Shown here piece after piece: positions 13,037-22,538 of a stretch of DNA of 64,000 bases. The notes beneath the pieces were generated by a model, which was not told where the DNA came from, searched no databases, and saw only the letters and a program-made list of their open reading frames with translations. Both the position numbers and the translations under genes were made by a program. The first letter of the stretch is position 1. Every line of letters starts with the position of its first letter. The DNA is from Tubulanus polymorphus. Its lineage: Eukaryota > Nemertea > Palaeonemertea > Tubulaniformes > Tubulanidae. Location: the NCBI RefSeq assembly GCF_964204645.1, contig NC_134025.1, positions 9,057,001 to 9,121,000 of the forward strand, in the 5' to 3' direction.

Positions 13037-15052
13037 CACCAGGAGAAAGTTTCAGATATGAATCATGATTAGTTTTCTTAATGAGAATCTTCTCAGTCAC
13101 CTAAACATTTAGAATTTTGTAAAATTGTACCCAGTGCTTGCTCGTTCCAGTAGACAGAATTATCTCCAGTTAACTTACCTGTAATACTATATCTGTAGCA
13201 TCTTGAGGTGACAGCACCTGCCATACACCGTCAGTGGCTAGTATCAAAACCTGTGCATATTGGTCTAACTCGATGCATGTTGTTGAAGGTTCGCTTATCA
13301 CTGCCTTTCTAAGTCTGATATCACCATGGTTCCCCAAACCTCTGGTCGTCGATAACACGCCATTCACTTGTAGATATTTTTCACTATCACTGATTGTTCC
13401 TCCTGTTAAGATTAAAAAGATAGTGCTTAAATGGACAAAGACACACAAAAAGATTTTTCTTGAAGAAAAGATACCCGTACATACCAGATTTTAATACCCG
13501 ATCTCGTTCTCTCTTATTTGTTGGTGTATGATCTTTACTCAAACGGTATGCCTTGTTGTCCCGAACGAGCACTGCATGCGCATTCCCTGCAAATATCAAT
13601 GAACCAATGAATTTCTAAGTTTCCTCAACCACTTAGTTCATCAAAAGACTTATTGAAAGCATTGTTATTTACCAGCGTTTGCAACATATATCATTCCCAT
13701 TTTACGAGGTGCCTCCAGAACTGGTGAATCACGCGAAGGAGGGTTGTCATTTGCTTCAATTACTGAAGAATCTGAATCTAGATGTGTATTACCCGTATTG
13801 TTTATCATAACACTAAGGGCAGAGCATCCACTCCAACGTACTTTAGATTGCTCATCTAATCCATACGTTAGATAATGATCAGTTGCGTGGTATGCTTTCT
13901 TGTAGGCGATTTCCATCTTTTCCGAATACGGATCTTTCGGATTCTCATGATTGCGACTTTTTCGCGTAATACGATCGATAATTTTTTGTGAATTAGCGAC
14001 GTCCTGGAGCTCTTTGAGCAACATGTTGTTCAAATTATCCTCACAAGTGTGTATGATTTGGTGTATAACGTTCGTACTTTCTTCGTGAAGTTGAACGCGC
14101 TCGCTGTTACAGGTCGTCGGCCGTTCGGACTCGTATTGCGAAATATCGTTACATTCGCACATATTATACGTACACGTACACAACGTCATCGGGTCGAATC
14201 TCGTTATTTCCTGCAGCAACAACTGGTGTAACTTATTCGCGCAAACCTCGGCCGCGAATCGGCCATTGTGACCGTCGTAAATTCCGAAGAACGACTTGTT
14301 CACGTCATTGCCAAAATAATCCTGAAATACCCGCGCGTCTTCCATCGTACTTTTCCAACGCTCGTTCTGCCAGGAACAAAATCCGACCGACTGCACGCAC
14401 GGAGGACTGCAATTCAATGAAACGCCCTCCACATTCATATCAATAAACTCAAAGTGTCGCCGCAAAGTTTCGTAAGTCTGTTCCAAATCCGCTTTTAGAT
14501 ATTCGACAGCTTCGTTGATTTTCTGAACGATTTTCGGGTTCAATAAATTATCAGCGTCAGTCTCTGAGATCAAATTTTGTAGCAGTTCTTTTCGACGTGT
14601 AAGCAGAGCTTCAACATTGTCCGGTTCAGTATCTGTATATCCTAATGTTTCTAAGGCTTTGTGATACTTCCGATGTTCTTGAATGATGATGAGGTTTATG
14701 AATTCTTTACATTTTTTACAATATAATGCCACATCAGGTTGTTTGGAAGGCAAAGTCAGATGTGTGTCTGGGGTTACTGAAATTACACAAAATCATGGTC
14801 ATTCATCTTTTATTATCACTTTACATAAAAAAAGAGTAAAATGTCATAAAAAGAAAACTAACGTGGTTTTCTAACTCCAGTTTCGGTATATTGCTGTCCT
14901 TTATGAAGATATATGGAACTTGGTTTATGGTAAGATTCATCGTCAATATCACTATCATCACCATCATTCGAACGCTTTACTTGATTACCGAAGTATTCAT
15001 TTTCCGATTTAGTTCTTGAAGCACCAAAATATGATACCTCAACATTAGCCAT
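11820..15052 (-). CDS. PP2D1: PP2C-like phosphatase domain protein (PP2D1)
   Basis: PPM/PP2C-fold protein related to vertebrate PP2D1. Five exons join in frame: 14863-15052, 13673-14776, 13485-13586, 13179-13402 and 11820-12380, giving 726 residues. An acidic N terminus is followed by a CKKCKEFINL segment and then the PP2C domain. The metal-binding signatures are present: STMEDAR (about residue 205), IYDGHNGRFAAE (about 230), VANAGNAH, ATDGVWQVLS and GSKDNVTVMIV near the C terminus. A long acidic, serine-rich insert lies in the last exon between DGVW and SKDN. Human PP2D1 is somewhat shorter (about 630) and often regarded as atypical; here the four metal-ligand acidic residues appear intact. 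Intron 4 holds a (TA)n tract. Confidence 0.88.
13005..13032. repeat. (TA)n microsatellite in PP2D1 intron
   Basis: About 14 uninterrupted TA units between the last two PP2D1 exons. Confidence 0.9.
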
Positions 15053-15133
15053 TTCTAGATTTTCTGAAAAAAACCAACAGTTGAGTTAATACGACAATTG
15101 TGACCAGTGTTTCTGATCCCAAAATAATGAGTA

Positions 15134-15335
15134 GTTTCTTTTTAAATGGCTCACTAGCATTTGATATGTTAAAATGCTCTTTTTACAGTTTGTCTTTTGG
15201 ATTAATATTTCGGTTTCATACTAAAATGGTTGTAGTATAAAACCGACAATATTAATCCGAAAGACAAACTGTAAAAAGAACATTTTAACATATCAAATGC
15301 TAGGTAAAATGGATGTGCCATTTAGAAAAAAAAAC
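15134..15335. mobile_element. Mariner-like hairpin MITE, 202 bp
   Basis: Long imperfect hairpin. Arms start GTTTCTTTTTAAATGGC and GTTTTTTTTCTAAATGGC (right arm read inverted). The inner arms containing GATATGTTAAAATG and TTTACAGTTTGTCTTT match almost perfectly around a centre near 15225. A TA dinucleotide flanks each side (15132-15133 and 15336-15337), as expected for Tc1/mariner insertions. It lies 80 bp upstream of the PP2D1 start codon and has no coding capacity. Confidence 0.7.
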
Positions 15336-15792
15336 TATAAAATGGCTCATACTAGGCTAATATTAGCATTTTAGGATGATTTGACATGAGGACGTTTTGA
15401 CCGTAATTGACCAAGTTGAAACATAAAATCATCACTCAGTTCTTCTTTCTGATCTTGCTTGGTTATTCTTACTCAGTTTGACAGCAGTGCCAGGGTAGAA
15501 GAGGCAGTAGTGTAACACTGTCAGACTGACACAGCAGTATCACTGACAAATCAATCGATTCTTTTAGAATTTAGGCCTAATTCAAAAACAGGTGACACTT
15601 GTTGTTGAAAATAAATGAAATTTTGAATCTGTCTCGATCAGTTCTTTACAGACCGAACGAAATTTAAAACCGTGTTAGGTTTATTTTAGTCTGGTACATG
15701 AACCTAAAATGTCTTTGAAAATAGTTCATTCAGTAACTTTTACCTGTAACTTTTTATACCCACAAGGATTTAAAAGAACAAAACTATACGTA

Positions 15793-15824
15793 GGCCGCCA
15801 TATTGTTAGGTGTTTCATAGCAAC
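15793..15824. promoter_or_regulatory. Candidate promoter: YY1-like site and RFX X-box
   Basis: GCCGCCATATT at 15795-15805 is a YY1-type motif (read AATATGGCGGC on the minus strand, the PP2D1 direction). GTTTCATAGCAAC at 15812-15824 matches an RFX X-box with a one-base spacer. Together, about 750 bp upstream of the PP2D1 ATG, they look like its promoter, with the 15134-15335 hairpin lying between. AP5S1 on the other strand starts 3.3 kb away. Confidence 0.4.
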
Positions 15825-15912
15825 AGTAAATTCACAATTCCAAGGTCAAGTGGAGACAATACATTTACTTCCGGGTTCGACAGATTTTGAGATTTTGTTT
15901 ATAAATCTATAC

Positions 15913-18478
15913 TATGGAAGACCTCAGACGACATACGAGATATGAGATATAACATACGAGATATGTGATGCAACATACGAGATACGACATATGACATACG
16001 AGATACGACTTATTTACAGTACAGGTGTCCGCCCGCTAGCGCCACCGCAGTGTATGTTTTTTCAATATTTACTGCGTATAAATCGTTTAATACGGTGACT
16101 CGTACAGTCATCGTCAATTATATGAAAACCAACATAGTCAACATTTTATTCAAACCAGAAATATATTTCTTTTGGATAATGGACACCTGGACCGGACACA
16201 ACGATATTAGGCCATACTGTGAACACCCTGGACTAGGCGCGCCGGCCGTTCCTCTCCCGCGGGCGACGAAGTTTTTCAAATCAAAAGATTTTCAAAAGAT
16301 ATCAAACTGTTCAAGTTCATAATATTATGCTATTTCTTGTCTTCCTTTGGTCTGAAAACGGCCTGGTGTTCAGGAGCCGGAGTTCCGATTACTCACTGCC
16401 TGCAGAAAAAATAACTATGTTCACCGCCCGCTAGATCGCCGGCTTTTCTGCATTAGAAATCAAAATTCTAAAAAAAAAACTCCGCAGCCGGAAATCCCGG
16501 CCCTCTAGTGTACGCCTCGGCTGTTTGACACCCCTGCCTGAGTTCTTGAATCCCGAACAACCCGGGAACCCGTACATCGCCCTGGTATCCAGATTAAGAA
16601 CTCCCGTGCTCTCTCTCAAGGTTTGAAATCCCCAGCTAAATTCCATCCCTATCGAGCTACCGGGGTTGACTGGTGAGTCCACTAGACCAACCGTTGAGAG
16701 TCGAGACTGGCCAGTTTTCGCTAACCGTCAGGCACTGTCTTTTTGAAGCCATAGTCTGGGGTCCTTCCCTGAAAATTTGTTCAATTTAGGTACTTGTGTA
16801 TTCTGAGGGCTTTTTGGCTATCTTTCTTTTCTGACATCTTTCATGAAAAGGGCCAATGGCTGAATCTGAATAACTTTCATAATCGGAGAATCCAATTTAA
16901 GATCATTCTTAAGATCATGGCCAGTTTTACAACTGTTTATTGACAAAACTACAGGAACCACATAAATAATAAATCTTCAGCAAAACACAACAGCTCTTAC
17001 ATTTGTAAAGATGAGAGATCCATGGAAATATCAAGTAACATTTTTTTAGACAGGGAATTAGCGGAACACCGGAACGTTGCTTGTATGGTGCGTTTGCACC
17101 CGTCGCAAAAAACGTCGTGATAAACGAAATCAGCTGGACTAGGGCCAGGAGCTGAGAGTGATACAATGGAACTCCATTCTGATATTCAATGAATAATTCA
17201 TTCAATAAATTTATGTTATCTTTAGTATTTTTAATTCATGTCCGATTCCGCGTGTGTCGGACTTTTTTTTAAACTCTTTGGTCATCGGCATTCGTAATAT
17301 ACATACATCTATCATTTTTCATCGAAAAGTTTAAACCCTTGACTAGCGCGATTCTTAGCACCACCAATTTGAAGGGGCCATGGCTAACTCTTTTTGAGGG
17401 ATTTTTGTACACTCAAAATGGATTTTGGAATTTGAGGCGTTTTTTGTGGATTTATGGGCTGTAGCCCCGTATTTGGAGCCAACTCGAATCACCGGACCAT
17501 CGGTGTCTCACACTAAGAGTGGCCCACTGATCGTAGCGAGAGGCCGGTCCCCGGTAGCGGTTGATCGAATATTTTTAAATATTTTTCAAACGAAACGTTT
17601 TTCGCATATCGATATTCATAGTTAATGTATACGCCACTGCCTGCGCACGTGTCGTAGTATACGCCGAGTAGATGTTGAAAAATATAAACTGCGGTGGCGC
17701 TAGCGGATGGACACCCGTACTGTAAAACAAGTCGTATCTCGTATGCAATATGTCGAATCTCGTCTGTTGCATCTCATAACACGCTTTGAACTAGAAAAAT
17801 ACATTATTTCGAACTCTTTCCTTAAAAGACGCGAATTTTCCAAACTGCGTCTCGGTTCCCATCGGCTTAGAATCGAGACGGGGCGTCACTGTCGTCCATT
17901 TTTACCAGCCAATGAGAGATTTTGCCTCTACTGTACTGTAAATAAAGTCGTTGAGGACGAATCCCACTTTTTACTCGAGTGTCCCTCGCTTCATCCTGCC
18001 AGAGTTTCCATTTTATCCTCACTTGTTTGTTTCACAGAGTTTGAGTCTTTTTGTGTTTTCGATAAATTCCTCTTTTTGATGTCCTATAACAACGGAGACT
18101 ATGAAATTGCCAGCCTTATGTGTAACCTAGTTAACTCGTTACTTGCCCTCCGTTCAACACTTTGATTCTTTTATATTATATTCACTTGATTGTATCGCCA
18201 CCTAGTTTCCTTGCTGTAGTATTATATTTTGTTTTACGTTTAACATATTTTATTTGTAAATATTCTCTATTCCTATGTTATCCGATTATAAAAGCGATTT
18301 TAAATGTATGTCCACTCTTGTACTGTTTTCCCTGTGTTTTGATGTTAATATTTTATTGCATGTCATTTCCTATGTAACTTGTGTATTATATGGAGCAATA
18401 AAATTAAAGTTCAAGTTCAAGTTCTCATATCTCGTATGTTATATCTCATATCTCGTATGTCGTCTGAGGTCTTCCATA
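15913..18478. mobile_element. Long-TIR DNA element interrupted by a LINE
   Basis: The left end (TATGGAAGACCTCAGACGAC at 15913) recurs inverted at the right end (18459-18478). The terminal repeat is about 150 bp or more and is itself built of short near-repeats around ACATACGAGATA. It continues inwards through a segment containing CGCTAGCGCCACCGCAGT (about 16033-16050), whose inverse is near 17685-17705. The right repeat is split by a LINE 3' fragment at about 17781-18421, after which the terminal repeat resumes. The interior (16.1-17.6 kb) has no transposase I can recognise. Flanks are similar (CTATAC and CTATGC) but give no clean duplication. Confidence 0.7.
17781..18421 (+). pseudogene. 5'-truncated LINE (non-LTR retrotransposon) 3' end
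   Basis: The frame here encodes the C-terminal tail of a LINE reverse-transcriptase protein: a CLYC...HFLLECP zinc-knuckle-like motif (CX2C, then H and C) typical of that position, followed by a stop at 18163-18165. The 3' end has the tail AAATTAAAGTTCAAGTTCAAG, a short tandem repeat usual for such elements. CTCATA occurs just before (near 17773) and just after (18424) the fragment and may be its target duplication. Only the last ~130 codons remain; endonuclease and polymerase domains are missing. Confidence 0.7.
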
Positions 18479-18835
18479 CTATGCTATGACAATATTGTAA
18501 TTAAATGGTGCTTTTGAATATTTTTGATATCTTAGAAATTTATCAAAGTAAGTGACAGTTGCTTGTCCCAATTTGACAGTTGCTTGTTGTTGATTTATTC
18601 AGCTTGTTGATTTATTCAGCTTGTTGGTTTGCAACAACAGTACTTTAACGTCCAGCAGACCTTTCTATCCTCGCTTGCCAGTAGTCAGTTACCTGTCTGT
18701 GGTTTAGTTTCACGATCGGATATTTTCACAAAAAACCACAAGCCCATCCGATTATAAAAACATTACCACCAACGATTAGGTAACTAGCTAGGCCAGGGTT
18801 GATTATCTCCCACCGTCACCAAAGCTCACGCCAAC

Positions 18836-18933
18836 CACAGGGACTTGACACAAAAGGATTTTGACCCCAGTATCCTATAAAACATAGTCCCTAGGATACT
18901 GGGGTCAAAATCCTTTTGTGTCAAGTCCCTGTG
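18836..18933. mobile_element. Perfect 98-bp hAT-type hairpin MITE
   Basis: Two exact 42-bp inverted arms (18836-18877 and 18892-18933) around a 14-base loop. The ends are CACAGGGACTTG. The 8-bp duplication ACGCCAAC is perfect at 18828-18835 and 18934-18941. The terminal 12 bases are the same as those of the large element at 44366-45661, so the two probably share a transposase source. Confidence 0.92.
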
Positions 18934-19144
18934 ACGCCAACACAAACCCTGGCTGCAGTTCCTTGCTCCATTACACCACCCAAGCGCTAAGCGGCCACCA
19001 GTCAAAAAACTGGTGCCAATCAGACCCAGGCAAGCGAGAATGACCTTTCCATATGATTCTTTTTGTAATTCTTATGTCTTTTTTGTTGATCGATCATGGT
19101 GTTGACATTGATACATTCAGTTTCTTTTCACTATCCAGGTTAAA

Positions 19145-19717
19145 ATGGTGTACGCGATAATCATTCATCAAGTTAGACCAGAGAACAGTGCCATTCTCTA
19201 CCATAGACATTTTGCACAAGAACCAATGGACAATTCTTCAAGTCGAGACAATATTATTGACATTCAAAAAGATCAGTTGAAACATGTAGCCAATGCTGTT
19301 CAGTCGGAATATGTATTCAGAAAAGCAGCATCCGGTCGATCAGCGGAAAGCGATTTTATCAAATTGAACAATGAAGAAGTTCTTCCTGAGTTTGAATTGG
19401 GTTTTATTCGACTAGCGTCGAATCGTCCGTTCCTCAGCGAGAAAGTTTGTTTCTGGCTCGCGGCCGCCAACTGTTGTTTTTCATTGGTGCTGGAAAAATA
19501 TGAAAATCGAGCAGCAGCAGAAAATGTTTTGAAAATGATCATTAAACATCTGCAGGAATCGATGAAATTACTGAACAATCCGATGGATGCGTTATTAAAA
19601 CTGGATCGTATTGAAATTATTGTCGACAAATATTTGCCAGGCGGTCAGTTATTGTGTATGAATAACAGAGTTGTACGACAATTTGAAAAAGAACTGGATA
19701 CAATATTCAAACATTAG
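19145..19717 (+). CDS. AP5S1: AP-5 complex subunit sigma-1
   Basis: Small subunit of the AP-5 adaptor complex, which works with SPG11 and SPG15 in retrieval from late endosomes and lysosomes. The 190-residue single-exon frame starts MVYAIIIHQV, like the MVHAFLIHTL start of human AP5S1. It shares the spaced features of the family: an ASGR segment, FRLA-like FIRLASNRPF, LVLEKYEN and the C-terminal LDRIE...KYLPGGQLL block. The length is close to human (200). The ATG lies just after a good acceptor (TATCCAG at 19133-19139), so a non-coding first exon is likely upstream. It converges with LRR1, whose stop is 426 bp away. Confidence 0.9.
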   Translation: MVYAIIIHQVRPENSAILYHRHFAQEPMDNSSSRDNIIDIQKDQLKHVANAVQSEYVFRKAASGRSAESDFIKLNNEEVLPEFELGFIRLASNRPFLSEKVCFWLAAANCCFSLVLEKYENRAAAENVLKMIIKHLQESMKLLNNPMDALLKLDRIEIIVDKYLPGGQLLCMNNRVVRQFEKELDTIFKH

Positions 19718-19787
19718 TGTTTATAATAGATGCAAGTCTCTCATTGAAAGTCTAGTCATTGAAAGTGCAAGTTTTCTTCTTGAGGGG

Positions 19788-19793
19788 AATAAA
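19788..19793 (+). terminator. Candidate poly(A) signal of AP5S1
   Basis: AATAAA 70 bp after the AP5S1 stop codon, the first canonical hexamer in the convergent gap before LRR1. Confidence 0.5.
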
Positions 19794-20143
19794 TATTGGA
19801 CATGTAGTTGAAAACTTAAGTCCTGTTCCTTGAGCTTTACCTCTACTCGTATTCGTGTCACCAACAAGACAGATGAACTCATTTTCATAAAGTAGTAACT
19901 AACAGTCATGTATTTTGAAAAATTTATCAAAAAATACAATGTATGAGCAAATGAAATGCGTGATGAATTTTCCAAGAATAAGCACACAGTCAGTATTAAC
20001 GTGTAATTAAATGCAGTTTTCCATCAAAGTTAGTTTTAGTTGAATGTTGCAACCTTTTTAAATAAATAACTTCAGTATCATATCACAATACACCAATATA
20101 TTATATCAATTAGCTTAACACTAGCTACATCTGAAATAGGGCA

Positions 20144-21669
20144 TTAACTCCAGAATGTGTAAGGGTTTGTTCGATATTTCTCGAGGCAATGTTGAGAACA
20201 TAGGAAGGATTCAGCCGGTGCATGCGTTCTGCCCATTTGATCGATGTTTACCACTGTTTCGGCGATTCGATGCAGATCTAACCTTGCGAGAAAATGAGCA
20301 AACGAACGAAAACAGTACTGTCCACATAAACACTGCTTTGCATTGTCTAACATATCCACTAGAGCTCCTGGCAAATCTTCCCGTGTATACATAATTCTAG
20401 AACAAAGAAAAGTGCAAATTAAATGTTTGAAAAAATTCCATGATTCAAGAAATGACAATACCTAAGTTTCTATTTCATCTACATACTTGTTTTTTTTTAT
20501 TGCTTTGGCCGCACATTCCAACAGCGTCATGGCTTCTAATCTTGAGACAACTGATGATGGCCCATCATCCATTAACGTATTGCTAAACAGATCTAATGAA
20601 CTTAAAGTCAACTTGGCAAAGCTTCCAGGGAGACAGCAAAGATTATTTTTTGTAGCTGAAAGGACTCTCAGGTTTGTCAAACTTCCGATTTTCTGCGGAA
20701 AATACATCAAACCATTCCTATCAATCCTGAATGAATACAGCGATGTCAACTGGCAAAAGCTATCTGGCAGAAATTTGATAGAATTTCCACTTAAATCCAA
20801 AACTGAAAGCGATTCACTCAGAGGTCCCTTGCATAATCCCGTAGGCAAACTGCTGATTTGATTGTCTACAAGATGGAGGCACTGAAGAGTTTTCACACTT
20901 CCAAAGTTCTCCGGTAAAGATTGAATAACGTTATTACTAAGATCTAAGTATTTCAGATCATATAATTGAAACATCCTTGTATCAATTCGCTTCAGTTTAC
21001 ATTGGGACACCTGCAGATGAATGAGCTCACGAGGAAATCCTTTCTGAACTGGGTAATCCTTTTTAGCTAATACTATCATCTTAGTTTTTGGTTTCTCGAT
21101 TTGTTTAGCGGAAGCTGGAGCAAGAGTGCTGAGCGCAGCTTTTGGTACATCTTTTCCAAGGCTGCCTAAACGAACCACTGACATGAAACTCTTAAGTTGC
21201 ACAGGATCGGCCTGAAACACAGAATAACTAAATAACCTGAACAATCTTGATATAAATTTTTAAGCACTGGTAATTTCATTTTACTCTAGTGGAATATATC
21301 TTACCTTACTAAGTATTATGTCATGCTGTGGCTCTTTGAATCTTATTGTAGCTTTCCCTTCATTCATAAATTTGTTAAAGAAATTCTCGATGTTACCCTG
21401 CAACTAAAAAGAAAATACCAACACATAAAACACCATATCCCACAGTGACATCCAAACTACAAAACCTCTGAACTGATATTTCATACCTTATACTTTTGTC
21501 CACTTCGGTCTTTTGAAGTACATATCATGAGGTAAATTTCTGAATCCTGTTGACTCGCACTCCCTGGCTTGCGTCCAACAGACAGCTGGGCTCTTGATTT
21601 ATTTTTACGTTTCATGTTAAACGACGGTAGAAGCCTGTTGGCAACTTCAGTATCGCATGTCAGCCGCAT
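20144..21669 (-). CDS. LRR1: Leucine-rich repeat protein 1 (CUL2 substrate receptor)
   Basis: In vertebrates and worms LRR1 is the substrate receptor of a CUL2 ubiquitin ligase that unloads the CMG helicase at replication termination. Four exons join in frame: 21487-21669, 21305-21397, 20487-21211 and 20144-20396, giving 417 residues (human 414). The N terminus MRLTCDTEVANRLLPSF matches the family's pleckstrin-like start. Leucine-rich repeats fill exon 3 (LKYLDLSNNVIQSLP, LSVLDLSGNSIKFLP, LRVLSATKNNLCCLP). The C terminus has the Cys-rich CLCGQYCF...FLCSQHC segment typical of LRR1, probably a zinc-binding module. It is head to head with RFT1. Confidence 0.93.
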
Positions 21670-22538
21670 TTCAATTATCTGAAAATATTATGAAACATTT
21701 ATCAATTTGCCAACAGTACACACCACAGCACAGTGGCTTGCCACGGATAAAACCAGTATCAATGACTTATCCCAGCCTGTAAAGTTAATATTATATAGGA
21801 ATTCTCAAATCATATCATCTGTTTAATGCAAATAAATTATGCTGATTTGAATTTTGATTGAAAGATTGCGGGTAGTAAACTTTTTCTAAGGCCTAGTGAC
21901 ATTTCCTTAGAGGAGCATTTACACATCTCAGGAGCTAGCTACCACTGGCACTATACCTTACAAGTTAATTTGTAGATAGGTACGTGGTTATTGCTGTTAA
22001 CTTAACTCTTCTGATGCACCTAAAAGCAGAAATTTCAAAACAGTGAACACTCGCGTGCTAGTAGTAGGGTAAATAGTTTGTTACAGCTGCTGCTAAACAG
22101 ATTCACGAAAAAGTGTTTTCTGTTCAAAAACGCAAAAACACATTTCTCTATTTATTTGTCTATCTGTATCGAATCTGTCTGGAACAAAAAGGTGTGGTTG
22201 ACTAGCTCATAACCAACGCCCCCTCCCGTTTGCCAAAAGTTAGGACTAATGCGACGATTTTACCAATACAAAGATTTTTAAATGTCACTTCCTGGTTTGG
22301 ACCAATACAATATAATATAATTTTATTGAAAAAAAAACTCATTTTACAACCGGCCGCTAGATCAAGACAATAAGGAATAATTCTCTCATTATAGAGTATA
22401 TTGTGGGCATAAGAATAATCAATTCTTCTCTTAGAAAGTTAAGCAGGCTTTATTTTTGTATATTACAGCCGGCAGTTAAATTATCCAGTTTCACTGTCCT
22501 CTGCACTGCAGTTACGGTTAGTACAGCTGAATACGAAG
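21670..22538. promoter_or_regulatory. LRR1-RFT1 divergent intergenic region
   Basis: 869 bp between two divergent start codons, presumably holding both promoters. I see no TATA box or clear factor site beyond an AT-rich tract at 22300-22345, and no coding sequence. Confidence 0.4.

Noticed and set aside
17707-17780. Start of the LINE-containing frame
   Set aside because: The first codons lie in the host element's terminal repeat, so the apparent start is a fusion artefact; only the part after about 17781 is LINE sequence.
20487-20861. Plus-strand 124-codon frame
   Set aside because: Antisense shadow of the leucine-rich repeat exon of LRR1.
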